From the NCBI RefSeq assembly GCF_001019715.1, contig NZ_BBXJ01000001.1, positions 2,418,001 to 2,482,000 on the forward strand: 64,000 nucleotides of DNA, read 5' to 3'. How positions within the stretch are numbered: the stretch's first letter is position 1; each line of letters starts with the position of its first letter. Positions 1-8,658 of this stretch are shown here, one piece after another. Below the pieces are notes generated by a model. The model did not search any database, was not told the origin of the DNA, and saw nothing but the letters and a program-made list of their open reading frames with translations. The translations under genes were made by a program, and so were the position numbers. The stretch is from Rodentibacter caecimuris. Lineage in GTDB: Bacteria > Pseudomonadota > Gammaproteobacteria > Enterobacterales > Pasteurellaceae.

Positions 1-24
1 TTGGCCTTACTTAACGGAGAACCA

Positions 25-414
<390 letters not shown>

Positions 415-484
415 TTAAATTAAATGTTATTCAATAATAGAATGTTGTTCAAAAAATCTACTTCAATATAGAAATAGACGCTGA

Positions 485-513
485 ATTTTAATGATTTTGT
501 TAGCTATTGTCAA
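485..513 (-). promoter_or_regulatory. Sigma70 promoter of the str operon
   Basis: On the minus strand a perfect -35 box TTGACA (508-513) is followed after exactly 17 bases by TAAAAT (485-490). Transcription would start near position 478, leaving a leader of about 80 bases before rpsL. The near-consensus match fits the high expression expected of a ribosomal protein operon. Read directly from sequence; not tested. Confidence 0.75.
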
Positions 514-583
514 TTATTAAACGGAAATAGGATCCTGAAAGATCCTTGCCGAGGCGTGTCCCTTAATTACAGGGATTTGATGA

Positions 584-612
584 TTGATTTCCTACGTGAT
601 TATCGCCATAAT
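584..612 (+). promoter_or_regulatory. Candidate promoter of dusA
   Basis: TTGATT (584-589), a 17-base spacer and CATAAT (607-612) lie 62 bases before the dusA start codon. The match to sigma70 consensus is moderate. A short inverted repeat, AGGATC then GATCCT (about 529-546), sits just upstream between the divergent rpsL and dusA promoters; its role is unknown. Confidence 0.4.
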
Positions 613-673
613 CCCATGTCGATTTACACAAATATCCTTCGCTGAATCAGGATCAATAAACCAGAGAAACAAA

Positions 674-1657
674 ATGCCTCAAAATCAACCGCACTTTTAT
701 CGTGGTCGCTTTTCTGTTGCGCCAATGCTTGATTGGACAACGCGTCATTGCCGTTATTTTCACCGTCAATTTTCTCAGCACGCCTTGCTTTATACAGAGA
801 TGGTGACAACTCCAGCGATTATTCATGCCAAATATGATCTGTTGGATTTTGATCACCGTGAAAATCCGGTTTCCTTGCAATTAGGCGGAAGCGATCCCGA
901 ACAACTCAAACATTGCGCAAAACTGGCGGAAGAGCGAGGTTATCATGAAATTAATCTTAATGTAGGCTGTCCTTCCGATCGCGTACAAAACGGAATGTTT
1001 GGTGCTTGTTTGATGGCGAAAGCCGATTTGGTCGCAGAATGTGTCGCACAAATGCAAAGTGAGGTTAAAATTCCTGTAACGGTAAAAACCCGCATTGGTA
1101 TTGACGAGCTAGATAGTTACGAATTTTTATGTGATTTTATCGAAAAAGTACAGGATAAAGGCTGTCAGGAATTTATTATTCATGCACGCAAAGCGTGGCT
1201 TTCTGGTTTAAGCCCTAAAGAAAATCGTGAAATTCCACCACTTGATTATGAACGCGTCTATCAGTTAAAGCGCGACTTTCCCCATTTGAAAATCGTCATT
1301 AATGGCGGAATCAAAACCGTGGAAGAAATGAAACAACATTTGCAATTTGTCGATGGGGTTATGGTAGGACGTGAAGCCTATCAAAACCCGAGCTTACTCG
1401 GCACGATCGATCAAGCTTTGTTTGAAGCCAATATGCCGATTGTTACTCCACTAGAAGCCACGTTAGCAATGCTGCCTTATATTGAACAACAACTGAGCCA
1501 AGGTGTTTACCTCAATCATATCGTTCGCCATATGCTGGGAACATTTCAACATTGTAAAGGCGCACGCCAATGGCGTCGTTATTTAAGTGAAAATGCATTC
1601 AAACAGGGGGCAGGGATTGAAGTTATTGAAACAGCACTTGGTTTTGTTGAAAATTAA
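674..1657 (+). CDS. dusA: tRNA-dihydrouridine synthase A
   Basis: FMN-dependent enzyme that reduces uridines in the D-loop of tRNA (DusA sites U20 and U20a in enterobacteria). The TIM-barrel start with APMLDWT, the N-V-G-C-P motif carrying the catalytic cysteine (C99) and the FMN phosphate-binding segments VINGGI and [11 protein letters not shown] are all visible. The [16 protein letters not shown] stretch is typical of the DusA subfamily. The open frame extends upstream to 584, but homology begins at the ATG at 674, giving 327 residues, the usual DusA length. It is monocistronic and divergent from rpsL. Confidence 0.96.
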   Translation: MPQNQPHFYRGRFSVAPMLDWTTRHCRYFHRQFSQHALLYTEMVTTPAIIHAKYDLLDFDHRENPVSLQLGGSDPEQLKHCAKLAEERGYHEINLNVGCPSDRVQNGMFGACLMAKADLVAECVAQMQSEVKIPVTVKTRIGIDELDSYEFLCDFIEKVQDKGCQEFIIHARKAWLSGLSPKENREIPPLDYERVYQLKRDFPHLKIVINGGIKTVEEMKQHLQFVDGVMVGREAYQNPSLLGTIDQALFEANMPIVTPLEATLAMLPYIEQQLSQGVYLNHIVRHMLGTFQHCKGARQWRRYLSENAFKQGAGIEVIETALGFVEN

Positions 1658-1672
1658 AACCCAAGCTAAAAA

Positions 1673-1734
1673 TGTGACACATTTCACAAATTTCAATTTT
1701 TTTCTTTCTCTTTATCTCTATTTTATACTATAAT
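1673..1734 (+). promoter_or_regulatory. Class I CRP-type promoter for a very small transcript
   Basis: TGTGACACATTTCACA (1673-1688) is a perfect TGTGA-N6-TCACA CRP site with A/T-rich flanks. It is followed by a consensus -10 box TATAAT (1729-1734) without a recognisable -35 (TTCTCT at the 17-base position). With a start near 1741 the site centre lies at about -60.5, the classical class I activator position. The only thing downstream before the terminator at 1904 is the 22-codon ORF at 1764. The geometry is seen directly; activation by CRP is inferred. Confidence 0.7.
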
Positions 1735-1763
1735 CAGACCCAAGATTTGAGAGGGAGATCATC

Positions 1764-1832
1764 GTGTTTCTTGGAGTATCAAGTCTTACACTTCTTGGCA
1801 TCTTGAGTCTCTCTTCTGTTTATAAATTCTAA
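1764..1832 (+). CDS. Putative 22-residue hydrophobic microprotein
   Basis: A GTG-initiated frame of 22 codons reading MFLGVSSLTLLGILSLSS then VYKF. It is preceded by the good ribosome binding site GAGGGAG with 6 bases of spacing. The product would be a single short hydrophobic segment ending in a Lys-Phe tail, the usual look of bacterial membrane microproteins. It lies about 23 bases downstream of the predicted start site of a CRP-type promoter and about 70 bases before a strong hairpin. I do not recognise a family. The alternative is that the transcript is a non-coding regulatory RNA of roughly 190 bases and the frame is incidental. Confidence 0.4.
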   Translation: MFLGVSSLTLLGILSLSSVYKF

Positions 1833-1903
1833 TTTAGTCCTGTTTTATTTTTTTGAATTGGTCTTAACTGCATTAGTGGTTTTACATGGATGTTAAAAAA
1901 ACA

Positions 1904-1931
1904 AAAGTGCGGTTAGAAATAACCGCACTTT
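1904..1931. terminator. Bidirectional terminator made of paired uptake signals
   Basis: AAAGTGCGGTT, a 6-base loop, then AACCGCACTTT form an 11-bp perfect stem from two inverted DNA-uptake signal cores. It serves the small transcript from the left and glpR from the right (glpR stops at 1933). Confidence 0.75.
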
Positions 1932-1932
1932 C

Positions 1933-2688
1933 TTACTGACATATCACTAACTTCGTTTTAACATTCTGTAAATATTGACAAATAGGAAATGGCACTTCAT
2001 CTGTAAACAGATATTCCACATCCCCCAATTCCGCTAGGCGGACGATTGCTTGTCGGGTAAATTTTGAATGATCGGTCACCAACAATGTTTGACGTGAACT
2101 TTCCATAATCGCTCGTTTCACTTGCACTTCGTGATAATCATAATCCAATAAGGAACCGTCTTCATCAATCGCACTGATACCAAGAATACCGAAGTCTAAC
2201 CGAAACTGGGAAATAAAATTCACTGTAGCCTCACCAATAATCCCCCCATCCATCCGTAACGAACCGCTCGCCATAGTAATATCAAAACTTTCATTTTGAC
2301 GGAGCAAATGAGCGGCATTCAGATTATTCGTAACAATACGTAACGATTTGTGATCAAGTAATGCGTTTGCGACCGCTTCCGGCGTCGTACCAATATCAAT
2401 AAATAACGAAGCGCCATTCGGAATAAGTTTTGCAACTTCTTGGGCAATGCAATTTTTTTGTGAAGAGAAGAACTGTTTGCGATCAATATAATCGGAATTT
2501 TCTGCGGAAGAAGGAGAGGCTGCCCCACCATGATGACGGCGAATAAAATTCAGTTCTGCAAGCACATTCAAATCTCGTCGGATAGTTTGCGGACTGACAT
2601 CCAGTCGGATAACTAAATCTTCTGTACTTAAATAGCCATGCTGATTGACAAGCTCCATAATTTTTTGATGGCGAATGGATTGTTTCAT
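1933..2688 (-). CDS. glpR: DeoR-family repressor GlpR
   Basis: Transcriptional repressor of glycerol-3-phosphate metabolism genes. The 251-residue protein has the DeoR N-terminal helix-turn-helix (about residues 6-56, with VSPQTIRRDL as recognition region) followed by the DeoRC sugar-phosphate sensing domain, including the IDIGTT and ASGSLR stretches. It lies 27 bases behind glpG on the same strand. That glpG-glpR pairing is conserved in gammaproteobacteria and supports the specific name over other DeoR members. No other glp gene is in the window, so the regulon is inferred from family knowledge. Confidence 0.9.
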   Translation of the reverse strand: MKQSIRHQKIMELVNQHGYLSTEDLVIRLDVSPQTIRRDLNVLAELNFIRRHHGGAASPSSAENSDYIDRKQFFSSQKNCIAQEVAKLIPNGASLFIDIGTTPEAVANALLDHKSLRIVTNNLNAAHLLRQNESFDITMASGSLRMDGGIIGEATVNFISQFRLDFGILGISAIDEDGSLLDYDYHEVQVKRAIMESSRQTLLVTDHSKFTRQAIVRLAELGDVEYLFTDEVPFPICQYLQNVKTKLVICQ

Positions 2689-2715
2689 ATCGTATCCCCT
2701 AAATAAATAGCGCTG

Positions 2716-3297
2716 TTACTCTACCCGATTCAAATAAATTTTACTATCAATAAATCCCCAAAATAACCCGACTATGAAACCTGAAATATGGGCGGCATTA
2801 CCAATATAAATATTAAATAAAGGGCTAATAAATCCAAATATTAGCCCCACAAGTAACATTGTAAAAAACCCCTTCGGCAAATTAAAAATGTTAGCATTCA
2901 GTTTATCGACGACAACGACATAACCCAATACCGCATACACCACACCCGATAATCCAAAAAAGCCCGCACCCGAAAAATAATTTTGTACGATACCGCTCAC
3001 AATGGCAGAAACTAAAAAAATAAGAAAAAGCTTTCCACCGCTAAAATAGCGTTCAATCACACTGCCAAATAACCAAAACCATGATAAATTTGCAATAATG
3101 TGAATATTCGACAAATGCACAAAAGTATGTGTGATATAACGCCAAAGTTCCCCATCCTGATCAAAATAAACAGGATAATGAAAAATTTCCATAATACTTT
3201 CTTCAAAGCCGAGCTGTTGTAATAAATACACAATGATACAGATCGCGGTAATAATGTGTAGCGGTGTAAAATAACGGGATAAATCAGAATTTTTCAT
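2716..3297 (-). CDS. glpG: Rhomboid intramembrane serine protease GlpG
   Basis: Inner-membrane protease that cuts transmembrane substrates. The catalytic dyad is visible: Ser117 in GLSGVVY and His170 in NAAHISG. The HxxxN oxyanion element is present as HIIAN in the second transmembrane helix, and WRYITHTFVH precedes it. At 193 residues it matches the short Haemophilus form with six transmembrane helices and no N-terminal cytoplasmic domain, unlike the longer E. coli protein. It is the promoter-proximal gene of the glpG-glpR pair. Its biological substrates in Pasteurellaceae are not known to me. Confidence 0.96.
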   Translation of the reverse strand: MKNSDLSRYFTPLHIITAICIIVYLLQQLGFEESIMEIFHYPVYFDQDGELWRYITHTFVHLSNIHIIANLSWFWLFGSVIERYFSGGKLFLIFLVSAIVSGIVQNYFSGAGFFGLSGVVYAVLGYVVVVDKLNANIFNLPKGFFTMLLVGLIFGFISPLFNIYIGNAAHISGFIVGLFWGFIDSKIYLNRVE

Positions 3298-3341
3298 AAA
3301 ATAATACGTCTCTTAATCAACTCTCAGTACCGTAAAAATAA

Positions 3342-3905
3342 TTATCGTAAATCGTCCAAGGAATTAACATTCATAAATCGTCCTTCATCTGTTGTAAACT
3401 TCACCGCAATCCCTTTATTTTTACGCATAAATTGCAACAACCGCCGTTCACCGGAGGCAAGGTAAGTCCGTAGTACCTCTTTTAATTCAACCGATATCAA
3501 ACAAAATGTAGGGTGTTCCCTTTCTTCATCGCAAGCATAAGCAATCAAAGTGCGGTCATTTTCCACCGCACTTTTGAGTTTTTCGAGTAAATTGTTAGGG
3601 AAGAAAGGACTATCGCAAGGGGTAAACAAAACAAAATCCGTCTTGGTTTTTTCAAGCCCACTCAGCATACCGCTTAGCGGGCCTTGAAAATCAGCCAGTT
3701 CATCGGCAAAAACGGGAAAACCGAATTTTGCGTATACGGCTTGGTTTCGATTGGCATTAATGGAAATATCCGTGATTTGTGGTCGTAAACGTTCAATCAT
3801 ATATTGAATCAAAGGCTTACCGTGCAAAACCTGTAACCCCTTGTCACGTCCTTCCATTCTGCGAGCTTTTCCTCCCGCTAAAATCACCGCACTTATCGTT
3901 AACAT
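3342..3905 (-). CDS. mobA: Molybdenum cofactor guanylyltransferase
   Basis: Transfers GMP from GTP to molybdopterin to make the bis-MGD cofactor of DMSO-reductase-type enzymes. The N-terminal nucleotide-binding signature [10 protein letters not shown] with the following GRDKGL, and the TPCDSPF metal-binding segment, are diagnostic. Length is 187 residues, normal for the family. It is divergent from yihD across 64 bases. The partner gene mobB is in the same window at 8146 but in a different operon. Confidence 0.95.
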   Translation of the reverse strand: MLTISAVILAGGKARRMEGRDKGLQVLHGKPLIQYMIERLRPQITDISINANRNQAVYAKFGFPVFADELADFQGPLSGMLSGLEKTKTDFVLFTPCDSPFFPNNLLEKLKSAVENDRTLIAYACDEEREHPTFCLISVELKEVLRTYLASGERRLLQFMRKNKGIAVKFTTDEGRFMNVNSLDDLR

Positions 3906-3969
3906 ATTTTATTCTGTGAAAATTTGCAGTATTATGCGCCTATTTTTTACGATTAAAAAGAAAATAGCA

Positions 3970-4236
3970 ATGAAATGTAAGCGTTTAAATGAAGTTTTGG
4001 AACTTTTACAACCTTATTGGTCTAAAGCCCCGGATTTGAGCTTGATAGAAATCTTGCAAAAAATCGCTGATGAATCCGGTTTTAAACAACCATTAAATGA
4101 ACTGACTGATGAAGTGATTATTTATCAACTCAAAATGGATGGAACGGATAAACACGAGCCCATTCCCGGTATAAAAAAAGATTACGAAGAAGATTTTAAA
4201 ACCGCGCTGTTAAAAGCCCGCGGCATTATTAAATAA
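3970..4236 (+). CDS. YihD family protein
   Basis: Small conserved protein of 88 residues belonging to the YihD family of gammaproteobacteria, of unknown biochemical function. The open frame runs on upstream to 3841, but homology and a plausible start are at the ATG at 3970. It sits 11 bases before dsbA with no terminator between, so the two are probably co-transcribed. The same yihD-dsbA pairing occurs in E. coli (near rdoA), which supports the family call. It is acidic with no membrane segment or signal peptide, so cytoplasmic. Confidence 0.85.
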   Translation: MKCKRLNEVLELLQPYWSKAPDLSLIEILQKIADESGFKQPLNELTDEVIIYQLKMDGTDKHEPIPGIKKDYEEDFKTALLKARGIIK

Positions 4237-4247
4237 GGAAAAAACAA

Positions 4248-4853
4248 ATGAAAAAATTTTTACTTGCATTAGGCGCGTTAATTTCTGTCAATGCCTTCGC
4301 CACCAATTTACAAGAAGGTAAACAATATATCCAAGTCAACCAACAAGCGGCAATGCAAAAAGAAGTGATTGAATTTTTCTCTTTTTATTGCCCTCATTGC
4401 TATTCCTTTGAAATGGAATATAAAATTCCTCAACAAGTGAAAGACGAATTACCAGAAGGTGTCGCATTTAAACAATATCATGTAAGTTTTTTAGGACGTC
4501 AGTCTGAAAACCTAACCCGTGCTTGGGCGCTGGCAATGGCATTAGGTGTAGAAAATAAAGTCAAAATGCCTTTATTTGAAGCGGCGCAAAAAGATCGTTT
4601 AAAGTCAATGGACGATATTCGCACGATCTTCTTAGATAATGGCATTACAGCGGAACAATTTGATGGAGGAATCAATAGTTTTGCGGTGAACGGCTTAGTG
4701 AACAAACAAACCAATGCAGCCGAACAATTCGGTGTACACGGCGTACCGGATTTCTATGTAAACGGTAAATTCCGAGTTAACCCTGAAGGATTAAATTATG
4801 ATAATTTCGTTAAGGATTACGTGGAAACCGTAAAAGGTTTATTGCAAAAATAG
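4248..4853 (+). CDS. dsbA: Thiol:disulfide interchange protein DsbA
   Basis: Periplasmic oxidant that inserts disulfide bonds into exported proteins and is recharged by DsbB. The 201-residue precursor has a signal peptide ending near NAFA (about residue 18), a thioredoxin-fold active site C48-P-H-C51 and the cis-proline loop HGVPDFYVNGK. CPHC is the highly oxidising DsbA active-site version. A good ribosome binding site (AAGGAAAAAAC) precedes the ATG. It is the second gene after yihD. Substrates here could include the disulfide-bearing phosphatase PhoA encoded later in the window (inference). Confidence 0.97.
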   Translation: MKKFLLALGALISVNAFATNLQEGKQYIQVNQQAAMQKEVIEFFSFYCPHCYSFEMEYKIPQQVKDELPEGVAFKQYHVSFLGRQSENLTRAWALAMALGVENKVKMPLFEAAQKDRLKSMDDIRTIFLDNGITAEQFDGGINSFAVNGLVNKQTNAAEQFGVHGVPDFYVNGKFRVNPEGLNYDNFVKDYVETVKGLLQK

Positions 4854-4909
4854 CGAAAAATTGGTTTAATGCCGACCCTTTTTAAGCAATCAAAGAAAGA
4901 GAGATGATC

Positions 4910-5245
4910 ATGGCTGCAAGTTTTAGCGTTACCCGTCGTTTTTTTGACGACAAAAACTATCCGCGCGGATTTTCGCGTCACGGTGATTACACGATCAAAG
5001 AATCACAAGTGCTTGAGCAATACGGACAAGCGTTCAAAGCATTAGATTTAGGTGAGCGTGAACCGGCAACAAAAGAAGAAAAAGAGTTTGTCGCCTTCTG
5101 TCGCGGAGAACGTGCAGCGGAAACTTTCTTTGAAAAAACATGGAATAAATACCGCACCCGCATCAACACCACCAAACGTGTTTATACCCTCTCCGGTGAT
5201 GTGAGTGAAGCTGCATCCGGCGGTGATGATTATTCCGGCGAATAA
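4910..5245 (+). CDS. maoP: MaoP/YifE family (DUF413) protein
   Basis: Member of the DUF413 (YifE) family. In E. coli the family protein MaoP acts with the maoS site to organise the Ori macrodomain; function in this organism is inferred from that. The 111-residue product has the family core [17 protein letters not shown] near the N-terminus and FVAFCRGE in the middle. A frame extension allows a start two codons earlier at 4904, but the ATG at 4910 matches the family and is better spaced from the AAGAGAG motif. A clear terminator follows at 5258. Confidence 0.85.
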   Translation: MAASFSVTRRFFDDKNYPRGFSRHGDYTIKESQVLEQYGQAFKALDLGEREPATKEEKEFVAFCRGERAAETFFEKTWNKYRTRINTTKRVYTLSGDVSEAASGGDDYSGE

Positions 5246-5257
5246 AATCAATGAGAC

Positions 5258-5284
5258 AAGGCAGGCTGAAGTCTGCCTTTTGTT
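5258..5284 (+). terminator. Rho-independent terminator after maoP
   Basis: AAGGCAG, an 8-base loop, CTGCCTT, followed by a T-rich tract. It separates maoP from trmA. Confidence 0.8.
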
Positions 5285-5327
5285 TATTTTATAAATTGCT
5301 TTGGCCCCATACAGTTGGACTCAACAA

Positions 5328-6419
5328 ATGCAACTCCCCATTTCTCAATACACCGAATTACTACAAAAAAAACAAGAAAAACTAACCGCACTTCTGCGCC
5401 CGTTTAACGCACCAATAATTCAAGTGTTTGATTCACCGACCAGCCATTATCGTATGCGGGCGGAATTTCGTATTTGGCATGAACAGGATGATTTTTATCA
5501 TATTATGTTTGATCAAACCACGCGTAAACCTTACCGAGTGGACGAATTTCCTATCGCCAGCCGGCTGATTAATCGTATGATGAAAACCTTGCTGCCTTTG
5601 CTTAAACAACAAGAAATCCTGCACAAAAAACTCTTTCAAATTGATTATCTCAGCACCTTGAGTAATAAAATCATCGTCAGCCTGCTTTATCACAAACCGC
5701 TTTCCGAAGAATGGGAAAGTGCGGCTAAAAATTTGAAAGAAAAATTGACCGCACTTAGTTTCGATGTGCAAATTATCGGACGCGCGAGTAAACAAAAAAT
5801 TTGCTTGGATCATGATTACGTGGATGAAATCTTGTCTGTGGCTGGACGGGACTATATCTATCGCCAAGTGGAAAACAGTTTTACCCAACCTAACGCCGCA
5901 GTAAATTGCAAAATGCTGGAATGGGCGATAGATTGCACAAAAGGGAGCGAGGGCGATTTGCTCGAACTTTATTGTGGCAATGGTAATTTTTCTATCGCCT
6001 TGGCACAAAATTTCCGCAAAGTCCTTGCCACGGAAATAGCAAAACCATCGGTGGTAGCCGCCCAATTTAATATTGCAGCAAATGGCGTAGATAATTTGCA
6101 GATTATTCGTATGTCAGCGGAAGAGTTTACCCAAGCGATAAACGGAGTGCGAACCTTTAATCGATTAAAAGACATTGATTTAACCACTTACAAATGTCAT
6201 ACCATTTTTGTCGATCCTCCTCGTGCCGGGCTTGATCCCGACACCGTAAAACTCGTGCAAGGCTATGATCGTATTTTGTATATTTCATGCAACCCTCATT
6301 CCTTATGTGATAATTTGCAAGAGCTGTCAAAAACGCACCGTATTGAAAAAGCGGCGTTGTTCGATCAATTCCCTTATACCGATCACATGGAAAGCGGCGT
6401 ATGGCTGATTCGCAAGTAA
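5328..6419 (+). CDS. trmA: tRNA (uracil-54-C5)-methyltransferase
   Basis: Makes ribothymidine at position 54 of tRNA using S-adenosylmethionine. The SAM-binding motif [11 protein letters not shown], the DPPRAGLD motif and the catalytic-cysteine motif ISCNP near the C-terminus are present, and the protein ends in the family sequence [12 protein letters not shown]. The frame is open from 5301, but the ATG at 5328 gives the MQLPISQY start typical of the family and 363 residues. Its 3' end overlaps rsmJ by 19 bases, indicating translational coupling of two RNA methyltransferases. Confidence 0.97.
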   Translation: MQLPISQYTELLQKKQEKLTALLRPFNAPIIQVFDSPTSHYRMRAEFRIWHEQDDFYHIMFDQTTRKPYRVDEFPIASRLINRMMKTLLPLLKQQEILHKKLFQIDYLSTLSNKIIVSLLYHKPLSEEWESAAKNLKEKLTALSFDVQIIGRASKQKICLDHDYVDEILSVAGRDYIYRQVENSFTQPNAAVNCKMLEWAIDCTKGSEGDLLELYCGNGNFSIALAQNFRKVLATEIAKPSVVAAQFNIAANGVDNLQIIRMSAEEFTQAINGVRTFNRLKDIDLTTYKCHTIFVDPPRAGLDPDTVKLVQGYDRILYISCNPHSLCDNLQELSKTHRIEKAALFDQFPYTDHMESGVWLIRK

Positions 6420-7174
6420 AGATTCGGCTCATTTCCGAATCCACGGAAAAAACGCTCGAAAATTTAACCGCACTTTGTGGCGCAATGAACATTATCCCTG
6501 ATGATCAAAGCCCGCTTGCCCTAGTACAAACGGATGAGCGTTTGGAGTTACGCAAATTAGACGAACCCAAACTTGGTGCGGTGTATGTGGATTTTGTGGG
6601 GGGCACAATGGCACATCGGCGAAAATTCGGCGGTGGACGCGGTGAAGCAATAGCAAAAGCGGTGGGAATCAAAGGCAATGCATTACCAACGGTAATTGAT
6701 GCTACCGCAGGGCTGGCACGTGATGCCTTCGTCTTAGCCGCCATCGGTTGTCAAGTGCGTTTAGTAGAACGCCATCCCATTGTCTATTTATTGTTGCAAG
6801 ACGGCTTAAATCGCGCCTATCAGGATGAAGAGATAGGGGAAATGTTGTGGCAAAATTTGCGTTTATTAACTGTTCGTCATATTCATGAATTAAATCCCGA
6901 AACGGATTTTGCCGATGTGGTATATCTCGATCCGATGTATCCGCACAAACAAAAATCCGCTTTGGTAAAAAAAGAAATGCGCGTGTTTCAGCATTTAGTC
7001 GGAGCAGATTTGGATGCAGACGCACTGCTTGCCCCTGCGTTACAATTAGCCCGACAACGAGTGGTGGTAAAACGCCCCGACTATGCGGAATTTCTCGCAA
7101 AAAAACAACCGCACTTTTGTCGTGAAACGAAGAATCACCGCTTTGATATTTATGTAGCGGAGGCACGATGTTAA
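6401..7174 (+). CDS. rsmJ: 16S rRNA (guanine-1516-N2)-methyltransferase
   Basis: Methylates G1516 of 16S rRNA (YhiQ family). SAM-binding motif [14 protein letters not shown], the preceding [16 protein letters not shown] block and the DPMYPHK catalytic loop are all visible in the 257-residue product. The start codon lies inside trmA and the end overlaps rseC by 7 bases, so trmA-rsmJ-rseC form a tight overlapping operon. An uptake signal core in antisense orientation is embedded near 7107 within the gene. Confidence 0.95.
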   Translation: MADSQVKIRLISESTEKTLENLTALCGAMNIIPDDQSPLALVQTDERLELRKLDEPKLGAVYVDFVGGTMAHRRKFGGGRGEAIAKAVGIKGNALPTVIDATAGLARDAFVLAAIGCQVRLVERHPIVYLLLQDGLNRAYQDEEIGEMLWQNLRLLTVRHIHELNPETDFADVVYLDPMYPHKQKSALVKKEMRVFQHLVGADLDADALLAPALQLARQRVVVKRPDYAEFLAKKQPHFCRETKNHRFDIYVAEARC

Positions 7175-7602
7175 AAGAAAGTGCGGTCGTCATTGGCTAT
7201 GAAAACGGCGTGGCAAAAGTAAAATGTCAATCCCAAGGTGCCTGCGGACAGTGTGCGGCAAAAAACAACTGCGGCACTTCCAACCTTTCCGAACTCAACG
7301 GCAAACGCGGGGAACATATTTTTAATGTGGAAACCATGATGCCGTTACGCGAAGGGCAAGTGGTGGAAATTGGCTTAGCAGAAAAATTAATGCTGTTTTC
7401 CGCATTATTCATGTACATCGTACCGCTTGTTACTTTGCTTATCACAACGCTGTTATCCGATTACATTAGCGAAAATGAATTGATCCGAGCCCTCATTATT
7501 CTTCTTTTTACCGTGCTTTCTTTTGTTTTCATTAAGCACTATACAAAAAAGCGAGGGAGACAAACAGAATTTCAGCCGGTCTTATTACGCGTACTTTCTT
7601 GA
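7168..7602 (+). CDS. rseC: RseC/MucC family inner-membrane protein
   Basis: Family members are linked to the sigmaE envelope stress system and to reduction of SoxR in enterobacteria. The 144-residue product has an N-terminal cysteine cluster ([17 protein letters not shown], about residues 19-35) that could hold an iron-sulfur or redox centre, then two transmembrane helices (about 71-92 and 99-116). It is unusual only in location: there is no rpoE, rseA or rseB beside it. It is coupled instead to RNA methyltransferase genes. Confidence 0.85.
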   Translation: MLKESAVVIGYENGVAKVKCQSQGACGQCAAKNNCGTSNLSELNGKRGEHIFNVETMMPLREGQVVEIGLAEKLMLFSALFMYIVPLVTLLITTLLSDYISENELIRALIILLFTVLSFVFIKHYTKKRGRQTEFQPVLLRVLS

Positions 7603-7611
7603 AAGCAAACA

Positions 7612-7833
7612 ATGTTTAATTTATTCCAATCCCCCATTGAAAAAAGCTCATTATCAGCTTGGTCAAAATTAACGGATGATATTGCAAAAGTTGCTATTCT
7701 GGCGATGCCTGTTATACTCTACAGCGAACATTCCCTTGCTTTTAAAGGGATGAATATTGCTTTTTTAATTGCTATTGCTTATTTTTGTTTAGTGATAGGA
7801 CGTTTTTTTCGTCAACTATCGGAGGATAGATAA
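7612..7833 (+). CDS. Small membrane protein of unknown function
   Basis: A 73-residue product with a short polar N-terminus and two predicted transmembrane helices (about 26-42 and 46-65), followed by a basic and acidic tail FFRQLSEDR. It starts 9 bases after rseC and ends one base before the next microprotein gene, whose ribosome binding site GGAGG lies in this gene's last codons. I do not recognise a named family. Position suggests a membrane accessory of the rseC operon, but that is only inference. Confidence 0.6.
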   Translation: MFNLFQSPIEKSSLSAWSKLTDDIAKVAILAMPVILYSEHSLAFKGMNIAFLIAIAYFCLVIGRFFRQLSEDR

Positions 7834-7834
7834 T

Positions 7835-7924
7835 ATGTGGCTTACAATTGGTCTTGGTATTATTGCATTGATAGCTGTCGCCGGTGCTATTTGGGCAAAT
7901 CATCTCTTAAAAAACTCTCGATAA
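7835..7924 (+). CDS. 29-residue membrane microprotein, intact tandem copy
   Basis: A 29-codon frame starting MWLTIGLGIIALIAVAG and ending NHLLKNSR: a single transmembrane helix followed by a short basic tail. The ribosome binding site CGGAGGATAG is strong and lies within the end of the preceding gene, so the two are translationally coupled. A second copy 145 bases downstream (7980-8068) carries a frameshift. The conserved start, ribosome binding site and C-terminal tail in both copies argue that this was a real gene. Function unknown; no family recognised. Confidence 0.6.
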   Translation: MWLTIGLGIIALIAVAGAIWANHLLKNSR

Positions 7925-7979
7925 ATATTATCAATTTTAACTTATCGGGTGTTTCGTGAACTATCGGAGGATAGATAAT

Positions 7980-8068
7980 ATGTGGCTTAAATTGGTCTTG
8001 GCATTATTGCATTGATTGGTATCGCTGACGCTATTTGGGCAAATCATCTCTTAAAAAATTCCCGATAA
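7980..8068 (+). pseudogene. Frameshifted copy of the 29-residue microprotein gene
   Basis: Matches the intact copy at 7835 closely, but one base is missing after the third codon (CTTACAATT became CTTAAATT). This puts a TGA stop 12 codons in. Restoring the base would give the same protein with a few changes, including a Gly to Asp inside the membrane helix. The ribosome binding site is unchanged. Confidence 0.7.
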
Positions 8069-8078
8069 ATATCATCAA

Positions 8079-8099
8079 CCCCGATTTATCGGGGTTTTT
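8079..8099 (+). terminator. Terminator of the rseC operon
   Basis: CCCCGAT, TT, ATCGGGG then TTTTTA: a 7-bp GC-rich stem with T-tract. The corresponding position in the first duplicated unit (about 7935-7950) is degraded. Confidence 0.85.
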
Positions 8100-8145
8100 A
8101 CTGTTTGAAAATCGTTAAAGTGCGGTCGTTTTTAAGGTTATTTTT

Positions 8146-8658
8146 ATGCGTATTCAAATTCCCCTTCTTGGTATCACCGGTTATAGTGGTAGCGGTAAAA
8201 CCACTCTTTTGGAAAAACTCATTCCCGAACTTATCGCACGCAGAATTCGAGTGTCTGTGATCAAACACAGTCATCATAATGCACAGGTGGATAAAGAAGG
8301 GAAAGACAGTTGGCGAATGAAAGAGGCAGGCTCTGCCCAAGTGATAATGGCATGCGATAACCGCTGGGCGATGATGACAGAAACACCCTCACCGGTTTCG
8401 ATAAATTATCTGGCTCAACAATTTGATCGCACATTAACGGATTTAATTCTTATAGAAGGGTTTAAACAAGAGCCGATTCCGAAAATTCTTTTACACCGTC
8501 AGGAAATGGCACAATCCTTGCCGGAAATAGACAACAATGTCCTTGCCCTCGCTACCAATTATTCCCTTGAAATCGACCGCACTTTGTTAGATATTAACCA
8601 AATTCCACAAATAGCTGATTTTATCGAAACTTGGCTCCGTTCACAGGAAAGAAAATGA
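8146..8658 (+). CDS. mobB: Molybdopterin-guanine dinucleotide biosynthesis protein B
   Basis: GTP-binding accessory protein that assists MobA in attaching GMP to molybdopterin. The P-loop GYSGSGKTT (residues 11-19) and the following VSVIKHSHHNAQVDKEGKDS block with its conserved histidines are characteristic, as is LILIEGFK. Length 170 residues. Its last codons overlap the start of the exporter gene by 4 bases (ATGA), so the two are translationally coupled. mobA lies 4.3 kb away in a different operon. Confidence 0.95.
   Translation: MRIQIPLLGITGYSGSGKTTLLEKLIPELIARRIRVSVIKHSHHNAQVDKEGKDSWRMKEAGSAQVIMACDNRWAMMTETPSPVSINYLAQQFDRTLTDLILIEGFKQEPIPKILLHRQEMAQSLPEIDNNVLALATNYSLEIDRTLLDINQIPQIADFIETWLRSQERK

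Larger units (their letters stand above)
7806..8097 (+). repeat. Tandem duplication of about 145 bp
   Basis: Two adjacent units, roughly 7806-7949 and 7951-8097. Each contains the 3' end of the upstream gene (CTATCGGAGGATAGATAATA), a microprotein frame and a terminator region. Unit 1 keeps the ORF but its terminator is degraded to an AT-rich run ending ATCGGGTG. Unit 2 has a frameshifted ORF and an intact terminator. Confidence 0.8.

Noticed and set aside
529-546. AGGATC/GATCCT hairpin as a terminator
   Set aside because: It has no T-tract and lies between two divergent genes, so nothing needs terminating there.
5433-6065. A 210-codon minus-strand frame opposite trmA
   Set aside because: trmA on the other strand has complete family motifs; the antisense product resembles nothing and lacks a start site.
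7168-7602. rseC as evidence for a sigmaE operon here
   Set aside because: No rpoE, rseA or rseB lies nearby; the gene is coupled to RNA methyltransferase genes instead.
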